19,381 nucleotides of DNA from Isotricha intestinalis (Eukaryota > Ciliophora > Litostomatea > Vestibuliferida > Isotrichidae). The notes below the pieces were generated by a model. The model was not told where the DNA came from. It made no database searches and saw only the letters and a list, made by a program, of their open reading frames with translations. Shown piece after piece: positions 1 to 8,283 of the stretch; within the stretch, counting starts at the first letter, position 1; each line of letters opens with the position of its first letter. Made by a program: the position numbers and the translations under genes. The DNA lies in contig JAJJLU010000772.1 in NCBI GenBank assembly GCA_023807065.1, positions 1-19,381 on the forward strand, given 5' to 3'.

Positions 1-1
1 A

Positions 2-1090
2 ATTAAAATATTATGTTTAAACCCAGGAGAAGTTTTTTTAGATGTTTTAAATCAACATCCTCATAATATTATATTTACTTCAGGAACACTTTCTCCTTTA
101 TGGGGAATGGAAAGTCAACTTCAAATAAAAATTCCAATTTCTTTTGAAAATTATCATATTATTCCAGGAGAAAATATCTATTTTGCAATTATATCTTGTT
201 CAGAATATAAAAATAATAAAATTGCTTTTCAATTTACTTATAAAGAAAGAGAAAATTATTTAATGATTAATTCTTTAGGAAATACAATATTAGAATTAAT
301 TAAAAATGTTAAAAAAGGAGGTATATTAGTTTTTTTCCCATCTTTTGATTTTTTATACTCTTGTTATAATTGTTGGGTTAATTCTAAAATAAATGAAAAA
401 ATATCAAAAATAAAGAAAATAATAGTAGATAAAATAAAAGATAAAAATTGTATTAAAGAATATAAGGAAAATATAAACTCAATATTATTTTCAGTTTATC
501 GAGGCTCAAGTTCAGAAGGAATTGATTTTTCAGATGATTATGCAAGAATGGTAATTTGTGTTGGAATACCTTATGCAAGTTTTTATGATGAAAAAGTGAA
601 TTTAAAAAAATTATATTTAGATAGAAGTAATGGAATTAATAATATTAATAAAAAATTTAAAACTATGAGTGGAAAAGAATGGTATCATAATGATGCTGTT
701 TTAGCAGTTAATCAATCACTTGGAAGAGTTATTAGACATAGTAAAGATTATGGTGCTATGATTTGTATTGATTGTAGATATGAAAGTTTTATTTCTGGGA
801 ATTGTTTTTCTAAGTGGATTAGAGATAAAGTTAATTTTAAAAATATTATTAAAGTCAACAACGATTTTAAAGACTTAAGTAGTTTTTATCAAAAAATGGA
901 AGAAAAAAATATAAATGATAGTAATAATAATTTAAATGATAGTTATGATAAAGAAGAAGTTATTAAAATACTTGATGATGATGAAGATACTATTAGGAAA
1001 AAAAGAATTACTTATATGGATATTTGGTTAAATAATTGTATAGGTCAAAAAAGAGATAGAAATGATGTTAAAGAAATAATGAAAAAATAA
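2..1090 (+). CDS. RTEL1-like: RTEL1/FANCJ-like DEAD2 (XPD-family) DNA helicase, C-terminal half, 5' partial
   Basis: The open frame runs from the left edge, so the ATG at 107 is internal: the codons before it already encode the family motif TSGTLSP, followed by a segment ending ENYHII. Only the last 362 residues are visible. They hold the second helicase domain (HELICc2): an FFPSF segment, motif V (RGSSSEGIDFSD, about nt 500-535), GIPY, MSGKEWY, and motif VI with the arginine finger (NQSLGRVIRH, about nt 711-740). The pattern of MSGKEWY followed by NQ.LGRVIRH is closest to RTEL1, with FANCJ/BRIP1 next. The family unwinds D-loops, G-quadruplexes and telomeric T-loops 5'->3' using a 4Fe-4S domain, which would lie upstream of this window. 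The tail after motif VI is short (about 115 residues), acidic and Asn-rich. It has no recognisable harmonin-like domain, PIP box or RING, unlike vertebrate RTEL1. Family assignment is firm; RTEL1 versus FANCJ is an inference. Confidence 0.9.
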   Translation: MKILCLNPGEVFLDVLNQHPHNIIFTSGTLSPLWGMESQLQIKIPISFENYHIIPGENIYFAIISCSEYKNNKIAFQFTYKERENYLMINSLGNTILELIKNVKKGGILVFFPSFDFLYSCYNCWVNSKINEKISKIKKIIVDKIKDKNCIKEYKENINSILFSVYRGSSSEGIDFSDDYARMVICVGIPYASFYDEKVNLKKLYLDRSNGINNINKKFKTMSGKEWYHNDAVLAVNQSLGRVIRHSKDYGAMICIDCRYESFISGNCFSKWIRDKVNFKNIIKVNNDFKDLSSFYQKMEEKNINDSNNNLNDSYDKEEVIKILDDDEDTIRKKRITYMDIWLNNCIGQKRDRNDVKEIMKK

Positions 1091-1174
1091 AAAATTAAAT
1101 AATTATAAAATAATAAGTTTCTCCAATCTAAATAAAAAATTATAAATTATTTATTTAAAATAACTTTATAAATA

Positions 1175-2260
1175 ATGAATATACATTTTAAAATTCCTCA
1201 AAATTCGTTATATCTTTTCTTATTATCAATAAGTTATTTCTTTAACGGAGGAATTTCAATGTTTTTCCATCATATATTTAGAAGAAATTTCAAACTTGAA
1301 CATTTATATTATGCTTATATACTTTCTTTTCTTTGGAAAAGTTTAACATATTTTATTTATCGTTTTCAAGAAATAAGAAATAGAACAAGTAAAAAGTTAA
1401 ATGAACCAACATATAAAAAAACCTTATTTTCAGCAAATAAAAAATTAATAATATTTACTGCTTTAATTGACTTTACTATTAAATTTTGTTTAATCCAATT
1501 ATTAAATAAAAGACCAAATTATGATTCCCCAATGTTAAGATTTGATATAAAATTTTTTTTTATATATGTAATATATAAATTAACACCTAAGTTTAATCAA
1601 TATACTTTTTATCAAAGTCATAAAATTGCTTTATTTTTGATTATGTCTTTATCTATTATTCAGTTAATTTCAATTTATCCTTTTTCAAGAGAAACAATAT
1701 CATCTTATGTTTTTATAAAAATACCACTTTTAGCATTCTGTGAATTTTTAATGGCAATAAAAGAAATGTGTGAAAATATAATGTTAAAAAAAAATAAAGT
1801 TAATCCATTTTTAATTTTATCTATGCAAGGAATAATAGAAATCTTTTTAAGTATATTCACTTTATTTATTTTATATATTACAGGAGAAACACAAAATAAA
1901 ACTAATAAAAGGTTTAATAGATTATTATCTGATATTGTTAGATTTGTTCTTACTTTTACAATTATGACTTCTTATGATGTTTTTAAAATTATTGTTAATG
2001 GGAAATTTACTTGTTATCATTGGGTATTAAGTGAAAAATTTGTAGGATTGATTTTAGGAATTATTTTTAGTATTCATCGTTTTAATAGTATTCAATTACT
2101 TATGACTTTTAGAAATTTAGCTATATTTATTTCTTTTATGATATTTTGTGATTTTATTATTTTAGATTTTAATGAAGATAATAGAAGATTTAATTTTGGA
2201 GATACTCATAAAGCAAATACTTTAATGGAAGAAAATGAAGGTACTGAAATGGAAGTTTAA
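1175..2260 (+). CDS. Polytopic membrane protein, possibly DMT/SLC35-type transporter
   Basis: A 361-residue protein with about ten hydrophobic segments, roughly at residues 12-34, 44-62, 90-110, 122-136, 150-170, 176-197, 211-236, 252-274, 286-300 and 306-332. The acidic, hydrophilic tail ends in a Glu-rich stretch. Size, segment number, and a central segment (EFLMAIKEMCENIMLKK followed by a hydrophobic helix) resemble the drug/metabolite transporter superfamily, for example SLC35F-type carriers of the Golgi or endolysosome. The similarity is structural and weak, and I see no diagnostic signature. The start is the first ATG after an AT-only leader (AAATAATG), and no earlier in-frame ATG is plausible. 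It lies 84 bp downstream of the helicase gene on the same strand. Membrane location is well supported; transport function and substrate are not. Confidence 0.7.
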   Translation: MNIHFKIPQNSLYLFLLSISYFFNGGISMFFHHIFRRNFKLEHLYYAYILSFLWKSLTYFIYRFQEIRNRTSKKLNEPTYKKTLFSANKKLIIFTALIDFTIKFCLIQLLNKRPNYDSPMLRFDIKFFFIYVIYKLTPKFNQYTFYQSHKIALFLIMSLSIIQLISIYPFSRETISSYVFIKIPLLAFCEFLMAIKEMCENIMLKKNKVNPFLILSMQGIIEIFLSIFTLFILYITGETQNKTNKRFNRLLSDIVRFVLTFTIMTSYDVFKIIVNGKFTCYHWVLSEKFVGLILGIIFSIHRFNSIQLLMTFRNLAIFISFMIFCDFIILDFNEDNRRFNFGDTHKANTLMEENEGTEMEV

Positions 2261-2564
2261 ATAATTTACAATAAATTAAATATTTTAAGATAAATAACAA
2301 ATAAACCTTTATTATTAATATGAAATGAAAATAAAAGTACTGAGTCCTTGGTTTTTTTTATTAAAAAATATTTTAAAATATATACAAAGAAATAAAAAAA
2401 TAAGAATTGAATTAATTTTTATTCTCTAATCTTAATTTAAATATTATAATAACCATTATAAATCAATAAATAAATAAAAAAAACTTATTTTTAGATTTCT
2501 CTAAACAAGCCAAAAAAAATTAAATCTATATCTAAAAAATCCTTAACAAAACATAATAAAAAAA
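2261..2564 (+). other. Intergenic region, no gene seen
   Basis: About 300 bp of very AT-rich sequence between two same-strand genes. I see no open frame of note, no tRNA-like fold and no repeat. The last 40 bases before the ATG at 2565 are strongly A-rich with no upstream in-frame ATG, which is the usual 5' leader style in this window. The missing N-terminal subdomain of the downstream enzyme is not encoded here in any frame. Confidence 0.6.
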
Positions 2565-3653
2565 ATGGAACCAATAAGAAAATATTACCCTCCTAACTTT
2601 TCAGAAGAACAATTAAAAAATGCTCCAGACTGTAAATTCATTCCAAGTGAAAAAGACGGAGTCTTACCAGATAATTACCACTCAACAAGTATATTTCCTG
2701 AATATTACAAAGTAAAAGGAGAATGGTTATTAGCAAAAGAAAGTAGAATGGATTGTCAAGCAGTTCTTGAAAACAATGAAATAAAAATAATAGAAATGAG
2801 AAAAATAAAAAAAGGTGATTTAGTTGCAGTTGGTAGAACAGAAAGAGGAGAAGAAGGAATATTAGTTTATCCTTTTGGTTTCAAAGATGATGATAAAAAA
2901 AATACAGATTTATTTGCATTTAGGCAAAATTCATCAAGAGAAACATCTCAATCAAAAGGATATGATGATTTATATAAGCAATTACAATATGAAAAAGATC
3001 ATGGTAAAATAATATATGTAATGGGACCAGCTTTTGCTTTCGATTTCAAAGCAAAAGAAGCAATGTGCAAATTAATAAATAATGGTTATTGTCATGGTAT
3101 TCTAGCAGGAAATGCTTTAGCAACCCATGATTTAGAAGGAGAATATTTAGGAACTGCTTTAGGACAAGATATTTATACTAAACAGAGTATGCCAAATGGT
3201 CATTATAATCATTTAGATTTATTAAATAAAGTTAGATATTATGGTAGTATAAAGCAATTTATTGATGGTGAAAAAATTCATAATGGAATTATGTATTGTT
3301 TAGAAAGAAGAAATATTCCTTATGTCTTAGCTGGTTCTATTAGAGATGATGGTCCTTTACCTGAAGTTATTGGTGATGTTTATGAAGCTCAAAATGCTAT
3401 GAGAAATTGTGTTAGAGATGCTACTACTGTTATTTGCTTAGCTACTATGCTTCATTCTATTGCTACTGGAAATATGTTTCCTTCTTTTAGAGTTTTAAAT
3501 GATGGAACTATTAGACAAACTAATTTTTATTGTGTTGATGCTTCTGAATTTGTTGTCAATAAATTAGTTGATAGAGGAAGTTTAAGTGTTCAAGGATTTG
3601 TTACTAATGTTCAAGATTTTATCTGTAATTTAGCTAGAGGTTTGGGGCTTTAA
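2565..3653 (+). CDS. Ornithine cyclodeaminase of the LOR/SDH (TIGR00300, ArgZ/AgrE C-terminal) family
   Basis: A 362-residue protein that matches the archaeal/cyanobacterial LOR/SDH family along its whole length. Residues 22-90 form the LOR-type beta domain (DGVLPDNYHST near 31-41, KGEW at 51-54, MDC at 62-64, KKGDLVAVG at 82-90). The Rossmann domain starts near 150 with GPAFAFDF (154-161), then LAGNALATHDLE (180-191), LAGSIRDDGPLPEV (255-268), ATMLHSIATGNM (293-304) and a final CVDAS...DRG (323-338). Family members with known activity convert ornithine to proline and ammonia with bound NAD. This form is distinct from the mu-crystallin type, and in cyanobacteria it is fused behind an arginine dihydrolase. 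The protein lacks the roughly 70-residue N-terminal subdomain of typical archaeal members and has no guanidine-modifying domain. No targeting peptide is evident. Likely role: arginine/ornithine catabolism in the cytosol. A prokaryotic origin by transfer is likely but untested. Confidence 0.88.
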   Translation: MEPIRKYYPPNFSEEQLKNAPDCKFIPSEKDGVLPDNYHSTSIFPEYYKVKGEWLLAKESRMDCQAVLENNEIKIIEMRKIKKGDLVAVGRTERGEEGILVYPFGFKDDDKKNTDLFAFRQNSSRETSQSKGYDDLYKQLQYEKDHGKIIYVMGPAFAFDFKAKEAMCKLINNGYCHGILAGNALATHDLEGEYLGTALGQDIYTKQSMPNGHYNHLDLLNKVRYYGSIKQFIDGEKIHNGIMYCLERRNIPYVLAGSIRDDGPLPEVIGDVYEAQNAMRNCVRDATTVICLATMLHSIATGNMFPSFRVLNDGTIRQTNFYCVDASEFVVNKLVDRGSLSVQGFVTNVQDFICNLARGLGL

Positions 3654-4107
3654 AGAAAAGGATTTTTTATTTCTTTTATATTTTTATTTGAATTAAGGTA
3701 TTAATTTTATTATTTTTATTATCATTAAAAATAATTTTGGGTTATGATAATATATTATATAATTTACAATACGAAGAATAAAACTTTAATTTTATCTTTT
3801 AATGAGTTAAAATTGAAAAAATAATATTTATTTTAAAATGAATTTTTAAAGATATTATAATACAATTAATGATAAAAGAAATATTTATGTAAATGATTAA
3901 TACTATAATGAATAAAACTATAATTAAAAAAGAATAATTGACAATATAATATCTTATTTTTTATTAAATCTTAAGTGCTAAATAAAATGTTATATTCTTA
4001 AAATATTTATTTCTCTTTTAAATAATAATTAACTTAAATTTTTAATATTTTTAATTTTAATCATTTAAATATAATTTAATAAGCTAAGTATTTATTTATT
4101 TCTTTAA
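3654..4107. other. Convergent intergenic region, no gene seen
   Basis: About 450 bp between the 3' ends of the cyclodeaminase (+) and the pseudo-protease (-). It is nearly all A and T, with short T runs just after the upstream stop. I find no open frame above background, no RNA fold of tRNA type, and no tandem repeat. It probably holds the two 3' UTRs. Confidence 0.6.
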
Positions 4108-5382
4108 TCAAATAAGATCTTCTAATTCAACATCTGTTAGTTTATTTTTAGAAGAATTTAAATTTATATTTTTATAAAAAACATATACAATTATTAATAC
4201 AATAATTAATATAATGATGATATATAAATAATAATAATTTCGAGTAACAATTTCTTCTTTATAATATAACCCTATTAAATTTTTTTGACCATCTAAAATT
4301 AAAGGATATTTTTCTAAAAATTTCTGACCTAAAATCCAAGAATATTGATTATCATAAGAAAAAAAAATAATAAAATACTTCAAATTATTATAATTTAACC
4401 ACATTTCTTTATTTTCAATTTCAAAAATATAATTTAATCCTTTATGATAAAATTTAATAGGAGGAATATTACTAGTATCAATTTTATTAGAACAAACATA
4501 ACCATAAAATTTATCATCATTAATTTTTTGAATCCAACATAATTTATTTTCTAATTTATATTTGAAAAAAGTTTCATTGATAAATATATTATATTCTTTC
4601 GAACCAATAATTCCATAATAAACATTTGAAAATAATCCTATATAATTTAAATCTTTTGTTTTAAAGTTACCAAAAAAATAAAAATTTTTCCCAAATTTTA
4701 TTTCTTCAAAAATTGTTCCCCAGACAATTCCATTTGAAGCAAATGTATTATTACAAACTTTCAATTTTTTTCCATTTAATAACCTTGTTTTATTATGAGG
4801 ATAATCTCCAATAATTAATTCTCCTTTAAATTCATTTTCATATATTAAAGAAAACATTTTTTCTTTTATTAACCCTTTATCATATAATTGATTAATAAAA
4901 ATATTATTTTCTTGAAACTTAATATCATATAATTGTAAACCAATTAAACCATAATTAATAGAAATAGGATTTGGACTCCAATTCATCATTGAATATAAAT
5001 TAATAGTTTGATTATTAATTCTAAAATTTTCGTTAAAAAAAACAGCATGAAAATAAGTATTTTTATATACATAAGACTTTCCATATTTAATAAAAAAAAA
5101 AGAAGAACTATTTTCTTGTTTATATTCGTTAACATTTTTAGACCCTTTAACTACAAAATATGGTGTATCAGTAGAAATTTCTAACGAAATATTAAAACTT
5201 GGAGTTCCAAAAGAAACATTTGTTGATATTTTTGAGAAAAATATAGTATCTATATGGTTTAAACTTATAAAGTTTTCTTTATAAAAATGAATTTTAATGT
5301 GATTTCCCTTTACAAAATAAATTATGAGATTCAAAATTAAAAATATTATTACATCCATTTTTTTCAAAGATAAAAAAAACAC
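4108..5382 (-). CDS. Pepsin-fold (A1) aspartyl-protease-like membrane protein, catalytic Asp residues absent
   Basis: A 424-residue type I membrane protein. The N-terminal signal is best read from the second Met (residue 9, nt 5358), followed by VIIFLILNLIIYFVKG. The luminal part has the pepsin A1 layout: FGTP at 58-61, a YGLIGL turn at 144-149, then INQLYDKGLIKEKMFSL (163-179), GELIIGDY (187-194), a lone Cys pair C282/C297, WILGQKFLEKYPLILD (349-364) and GLYY. A hydrophobic segment (384-403) and a cytoplasmic tail end it. Counting from TP, the first DTG is replaced by S70-T71-D72. The second DTG is replaced by S252-N253-V254. Both aspartates that form the active site of pepsin-family enzymes are therefore missing, so proteolysis is not expected. 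It may be a binding or surface/vacuolar protein. Fold call is good; function is unknown. It lies 36 bp from the NUDIX gene on the same strand. Confidence 0.85.
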   Translation of the reverse strand: MFFLSLKKMDVIIFLILNLIIYFVKGNHIKIHFYKENFISLNHIDTIFFSKISTNVSFGTPSFNISLEISTDTPYFVVKGSKNVNEYKQENSSSFFFIKYGKSYVYKNTYFHAVFFNENFRINNQTINLYSMMNWSPNPISINYGLIGLQLYDIKFQENNIFINQLYDKGLIKEKMFSLIYENEFKGELIIGDYPHNKTRLLNGKKLKVCNNTFASNGIVWGTIFEEIKFGKNFYFFGNFKTKDLNYIGLFSNVYYGIIGSKEYNIFINETFFKYKLENKLCWIQKINDDKFYGYVCSNKIDTSNIPPIKFYHKGLNYIFEIENKEMWLNYNNLKYFIIFFSYDNQYSWILGQKFLEKYPLILDGQKNLIGLYYKEEIVTRNYYYLYIIIILIIVLIIVYVFYKNINLNSSKNKLTDVELEDLI

Positions 5383-5418
5383 AAAAATTATTAATATAAA
5401 AAATATAAATTAAAATAA

Positions 5419-5955
5419 TTAAGGCATTTTTAAATACATTTCAGCTCCTTTTTTAATACTTTCCAATCCAAATTTTTCAGGTTGAATTTCATTTTTTTTA
5501 ACAATGATAATTTCTTCAGCATCATCACCAGGAATGCATCCATCAAAAGAGTCAATTTTTCCTTCTAGAAAAATATCAATAGTAGTATAAATAAAATCTG
5601 AATAAGGATAAGTATTACTTAAAGAAAAAAGATATTTAAAATCACTTTCTTTCATATTTAAATTAGTTTCTTCTTTTATTTCTCTAACAGCACAATTTTC
5701 TGCATGTTCTCCTGGATCTACAAAACCACCTGGAACATGTAATGTTCCTTTAGCTGGATTATTCTTTCTTTTAACTAATAATATATTATCGTTTTTATCT
5801 CTTAGAAATACAGGAACTCCTGCTGATGCGTTATAAAAATATGTAAAATTGCAGTTTTTACATTTTTTAGATTTAAATGTATCTATTGAAAAATCCTTTG
5901 TACCACACTTTGGACAATATTTAAATTTTGATAATGGATGTTCCTTTTCTTCCAT
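5419..5955 (-). CDS. Zinc-ribbon NUDIX hydrolase
   Basis: A 178-residue protein with an N-terminal zinc ribbon (C14-x2-C17 and C32-x2-C35) followed by a NUDIX domain. The NUDIX box is complete in its metal-binding part: G-x5-E-x7-REIKEE within PGGFVDPGEHAE...REIKEE. The usual Gly near its end is Asn (EETNL). The ribbon plus the LLVKRKNNPAKGTLHVPGG lead-in is the architecture of many bacterial NUDIX proteins. The NudC (NADH pyrophosphatase) signature after the box is not present, so the substrate (ADP-ribose, NADH, other nucleoside diphosphate derivative) cannot be named. The start is at the first ATG after a poly-A leader on the coding strand, and the reading frame is intact to the TAA. Probably a cytosolic house-cleaning pyrophosphatase. 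A bacterial source is possible. Confidence 0.9.
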   Translation of the reverse strand: MEEKEHPLSKFKYCPKCGTKDFSIDTFKSKKCKNCNFTYFYNASAGVPVFLRDKNDNILLVKRKNNPAKGTLHVPGGFVDPGEHAENCAVREIKEETNLNMKESDFKYLFSLSNTYPYSDFIYTTIDIFLEGKIDSFDGCIPGDDAEEIIIVKKNEIQPEKFGLESIKKGAEMYLKMP

Positions 5956-6128
5956 TTTTGTTTTTTTATAATATATATTTTTTTTTTTTTGAAAATTTAA
6001 TTAATTAATTTATAATATTAGGAAGTTATAAATTTGATAATGTATTATTATAATTATTGGTTATATACTTTATTTATTTTTAATGTGAGTTAATAAATTT
6101 GATGAATTATATATGATTAATGTAAAAA

Positions 6129-7526
6129 TTATTTTGGAATAAGAGAATATATAAAATTTTTATTTATTCTAAATTCAGTATAATCCAAGGAATATTCATT
6201 TGTTTTTTTATTAAATAAAAATTTAAATGTAATATTGTATCTACTATCAATTATTTTTCCTATATAATTAATGGAAGGATCATTAAGTATAATCTTAACT
6301 TTTTCGTTTTTTAAAAATAAAGGTTTTGATTCACATAAAATATGATCACCGTTATATGATAATAAAGAAATATCCATAATTAAGAAGTTTTCTATTTTAT
6401 CATTTAACATTAAAGTTTTAACATCAAAACTAACATTTTTATTAATAGTTTGACGATAATCATTAATATAATAAAATTCAATATTTTTTTTATCAATTTC
6501 TAACCCACTTTTTTCATCAACTTCTTTAAAATTACAATTTGTATCAACAACACTAAAAAACATATCTTTATAAGATCTTAAACTTATAAAAAGTGAAAAA
6601 TCATATAATTCAATTTCTCCGTTTAAATTAGTTAAATAATTAATATTTTTTTTATGAAAATTTGTAATAAAAGGAAATAAAACTTCACATAATTTACATA
6701 TAATCAAAGTAATATTAATAAAATATAATTTTCCTGTTTTTAAAGTTGAAATTATAAATTCATCTTTATAATAAATTGTACAATACTTATTAAAATATTT
6801 TTCATGTTCATTACATTGAAAATTAATTTGATTTATATTATCATATTCTTTTACAATTCTTCCATAAATTCCATATTTGTGAGAAGTAAATAAAATTTTA
6901 ATTTTATTAATATCATTTTTAGTTTTATTTTCTTTTTCAGAAAATTGATAAAAAATATTTACACTTGTTAAATTTCCATGTTGAAGAGTATAAGTAACAG
7001 GTAAAATTTTATCATTGATTTGAATTGTAAATGAAGGATCTAAATGTTGATAAATACTATTTTGAAGATAGAAATGATCTTTTTTATTAAATTTTTTCTT
7101 GTTTTTCAATAAGTAATTTTTCTTTAAGTTATCATAATTTTTAGTTACTAATTTTTTAATAATTGATATAAATTCTTTTTTCCAATTTCCTCTGTGATCA
7201 TCGTATGAGAATGAATTTTGTTTTTTCTTTTTTTCTCTTATACAATAAACATTATACCATAATTCATCTGAAGTGTTTATTACATTAAAAAATCTTTTAT
7301 TAACTAACATGAAATTATATATTGATTTTAAATCTAAAAATAATATAATAGGATATAAAGAATTGTCTTTTATTAAAAAAGGAGATTTTAATGGTTTTAT
7401 ATTTTCATTTATGATTTTAATATTTTCTTTTTTTTCTGTTTTTTTGTCTTGGGTAGTTTTATTTACTGTATTTTTATTAATAAATTTTTTTGATGGGATT
7501 ATTGGTTTAAAAGATGTTTTTTTCAT
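6129..7526 (-). CDS. F-box protein with an unrecognised C-terminal domain
   Basis: A 465-residue protein. A Lys-rich, probably disordered leader (1-48) is followed by an F-box-like helix set at about residues 52-95: hydrophobic LYPIILFLDLKSIYNFMLVNKRFF, then the characteristic DELWYNVY with its Trp at 90. F-box proteins connect substrates to Skp1-Cullin1 ubiquitin ligases. Residues 165-465 look like a beta-rich domain (many alternating hydrophobic segments and few charges in strands) that I do not recognise. It would be the substrate-binding part. No WD, LRR or kelch signature is visible. Start: the first ATG of the frame, preceded by stops. The neighbour on the left is the NUDIX gene on the same strand (173 bp away), and on the right the 105-aa orphan gene. 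F-box call is moderate; substrate unknown. Confidence 0.75.
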   Translation of the reverse strand: MKKTSFKPIIPSKKFINKNTVNKTTQDKKTEKKENIKIINENIKPLKSPFLIKDNSLYPIILFLDLKSIYNFMLVNKRFFNVINTSDELWYNVYCIREKKKKQNSFSYDDHRGNWKKEFISIIKKLVTKNYDNLKKNYLLKNKKKFNKKDHFYLQNSIYQHLDPSFTIQINDKILPVTYTLQHGNLTSVNIFYQFSEKENKTKNDINKIKILFTSHKYGIYGRIVKEYDNINQINFQCNEHEKYFNKYCTIYYKDEFIISTLKTGKLYFINITLIICKLCEVLFPFITNFHKKNINYLTNLNGEIELYDFSLFISLRSYKDMFFSVVDTNCNFKEVDEKSGLEIDKKNIEFYYINDYRQTINKNVSFDVKTLMLNDKIENFLIMDISLLSYNGDHILCESKPLFLKNEKVKIILNDPSINYIGKIIDSRYNITFKFLFNKKTNEYSLDYTEFRINKNFIYSLIPK

Positions 7527-7788
7527 TTATTTATAATTTATTTTTAAATTATTATTAATTTCAATCATTTTCTTCAAAAATTATTTCAAATTTTACAATT
7601 AAAGAATGTATACTTCTTAAGAAAGATTTTTAAATAATTTAAGAATTTATAATAAGAAATATAATCTTTAGGATGAAAATAAAATTTAGAGTTTTATGAA
7701 ATAAAGACGAAAAATTGTTTCTTATATATTTTATATATTTTTGAAAAATTAATATAAAATAATTAATATAAATGTTTTTAAAAAATAT

Positions 7789-8106
7789 TTAATTCATGGA
7801 AGATTTAATTATTTGATAAACCTTTGATGATTTTTCTTTCAAATCAATTCTTTGTTGAGGTGATAAACTTGTCATTAATTTTGTAATATTCATTCCAACA
7901 TAATTAGTATAAAAAGTTATAGGAGGAATAAATCCTTTTTGTTTTTGACAAGTTATATATTCTTTAACAACTTTTCCTAATTTTTCTTCTTGAACTGCGT
8001 CTAATTGATTGAATTGTAATTTATCATTATCAAAGTAAATTTCCCTTAATATTTCTTCATATTTTTCTTTACAAACATCAATTGAATATAAATCAGTGGC
8101 ATCCAT
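7789..8106 (-). CDS. Small hypothetical protein, 105 aa
   Basis: An intact 105-residue frame with gene-like codon use, running divergently from the kelch gene across a 177-bp AT-only spacer. It is acidic at the start (MDATDLYSID...), mostly helical in appearance, with an aromatic/proline patch in the middle (GFIPPITFYTNYVGMNITKLM) and a Lys/Ser-rich helical end. There is no signal peptide or membrane segment, and only two cysteines (12 and 53). I do not recognise a family. The non-repetitive, mixed composition in such an AT-rich genome argues that it is a real gene and not a chance frame. No additional exon could be found upstream. Confidence 0.65.
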   Translation of the reverse strand: MDATDLYSIDVCKEKYEEILREIYFDNDKLQFNQLDAVQEEKLGKVVKEYITCQKQKGFIPPITFYTNYVGMNITKLMTSLSPQQRIDLKEKSSKVYQIIKSSMN

Positions 8107-8283
8107 AATTTAATTAAATTATTTATTTATTCAATTTAAAAAAAGTATTTTTAATATAAAATATATTATCTCTAAAATTTTTATATATTATAATAAATAA
8201 TTTAAGTAAATTGAAAGGCAAAATTTTAAAAAAAAATCAATATATACAATATATAAAATCAGATAACGTTTTATTAAATTAAA
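8107..8283. promoter_or_regulatory. Divergent promoter spacer
   Basis: A 177-bp spacer between the starts of the 105-aa orphan (-) and the kelch gene (+). It must hold both 5' leaders and promoters. It is almost pure A/T with a few TATA-like runs, but no individual element can be assigned with confidence. Confidence 0.4.

Noticed and set aside
107..1090. ATG at 107 as the true start of the helicase gene
   Set aside because: The frame is open to the left edge and the codons before the ATG encode the family motif TSGTLSP, so the gene continues beyond the window.
7273..7536. Hydrophobic 87-aa frame opposite the F-box gene
   Set aside because: It is antisense to the Lys-rich start of a real gene. 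Poly-Phe/Ile composition is a by-product of A-rich coding on the other strand.
4108..8106. Operon or co-transcribed cluster of four minus-strand genes
   Set aside because: Functions are unrelated, each has its own A-rich leader, and the genome is eukaryotic. The 36-bp spacing of the first two is just compactness.
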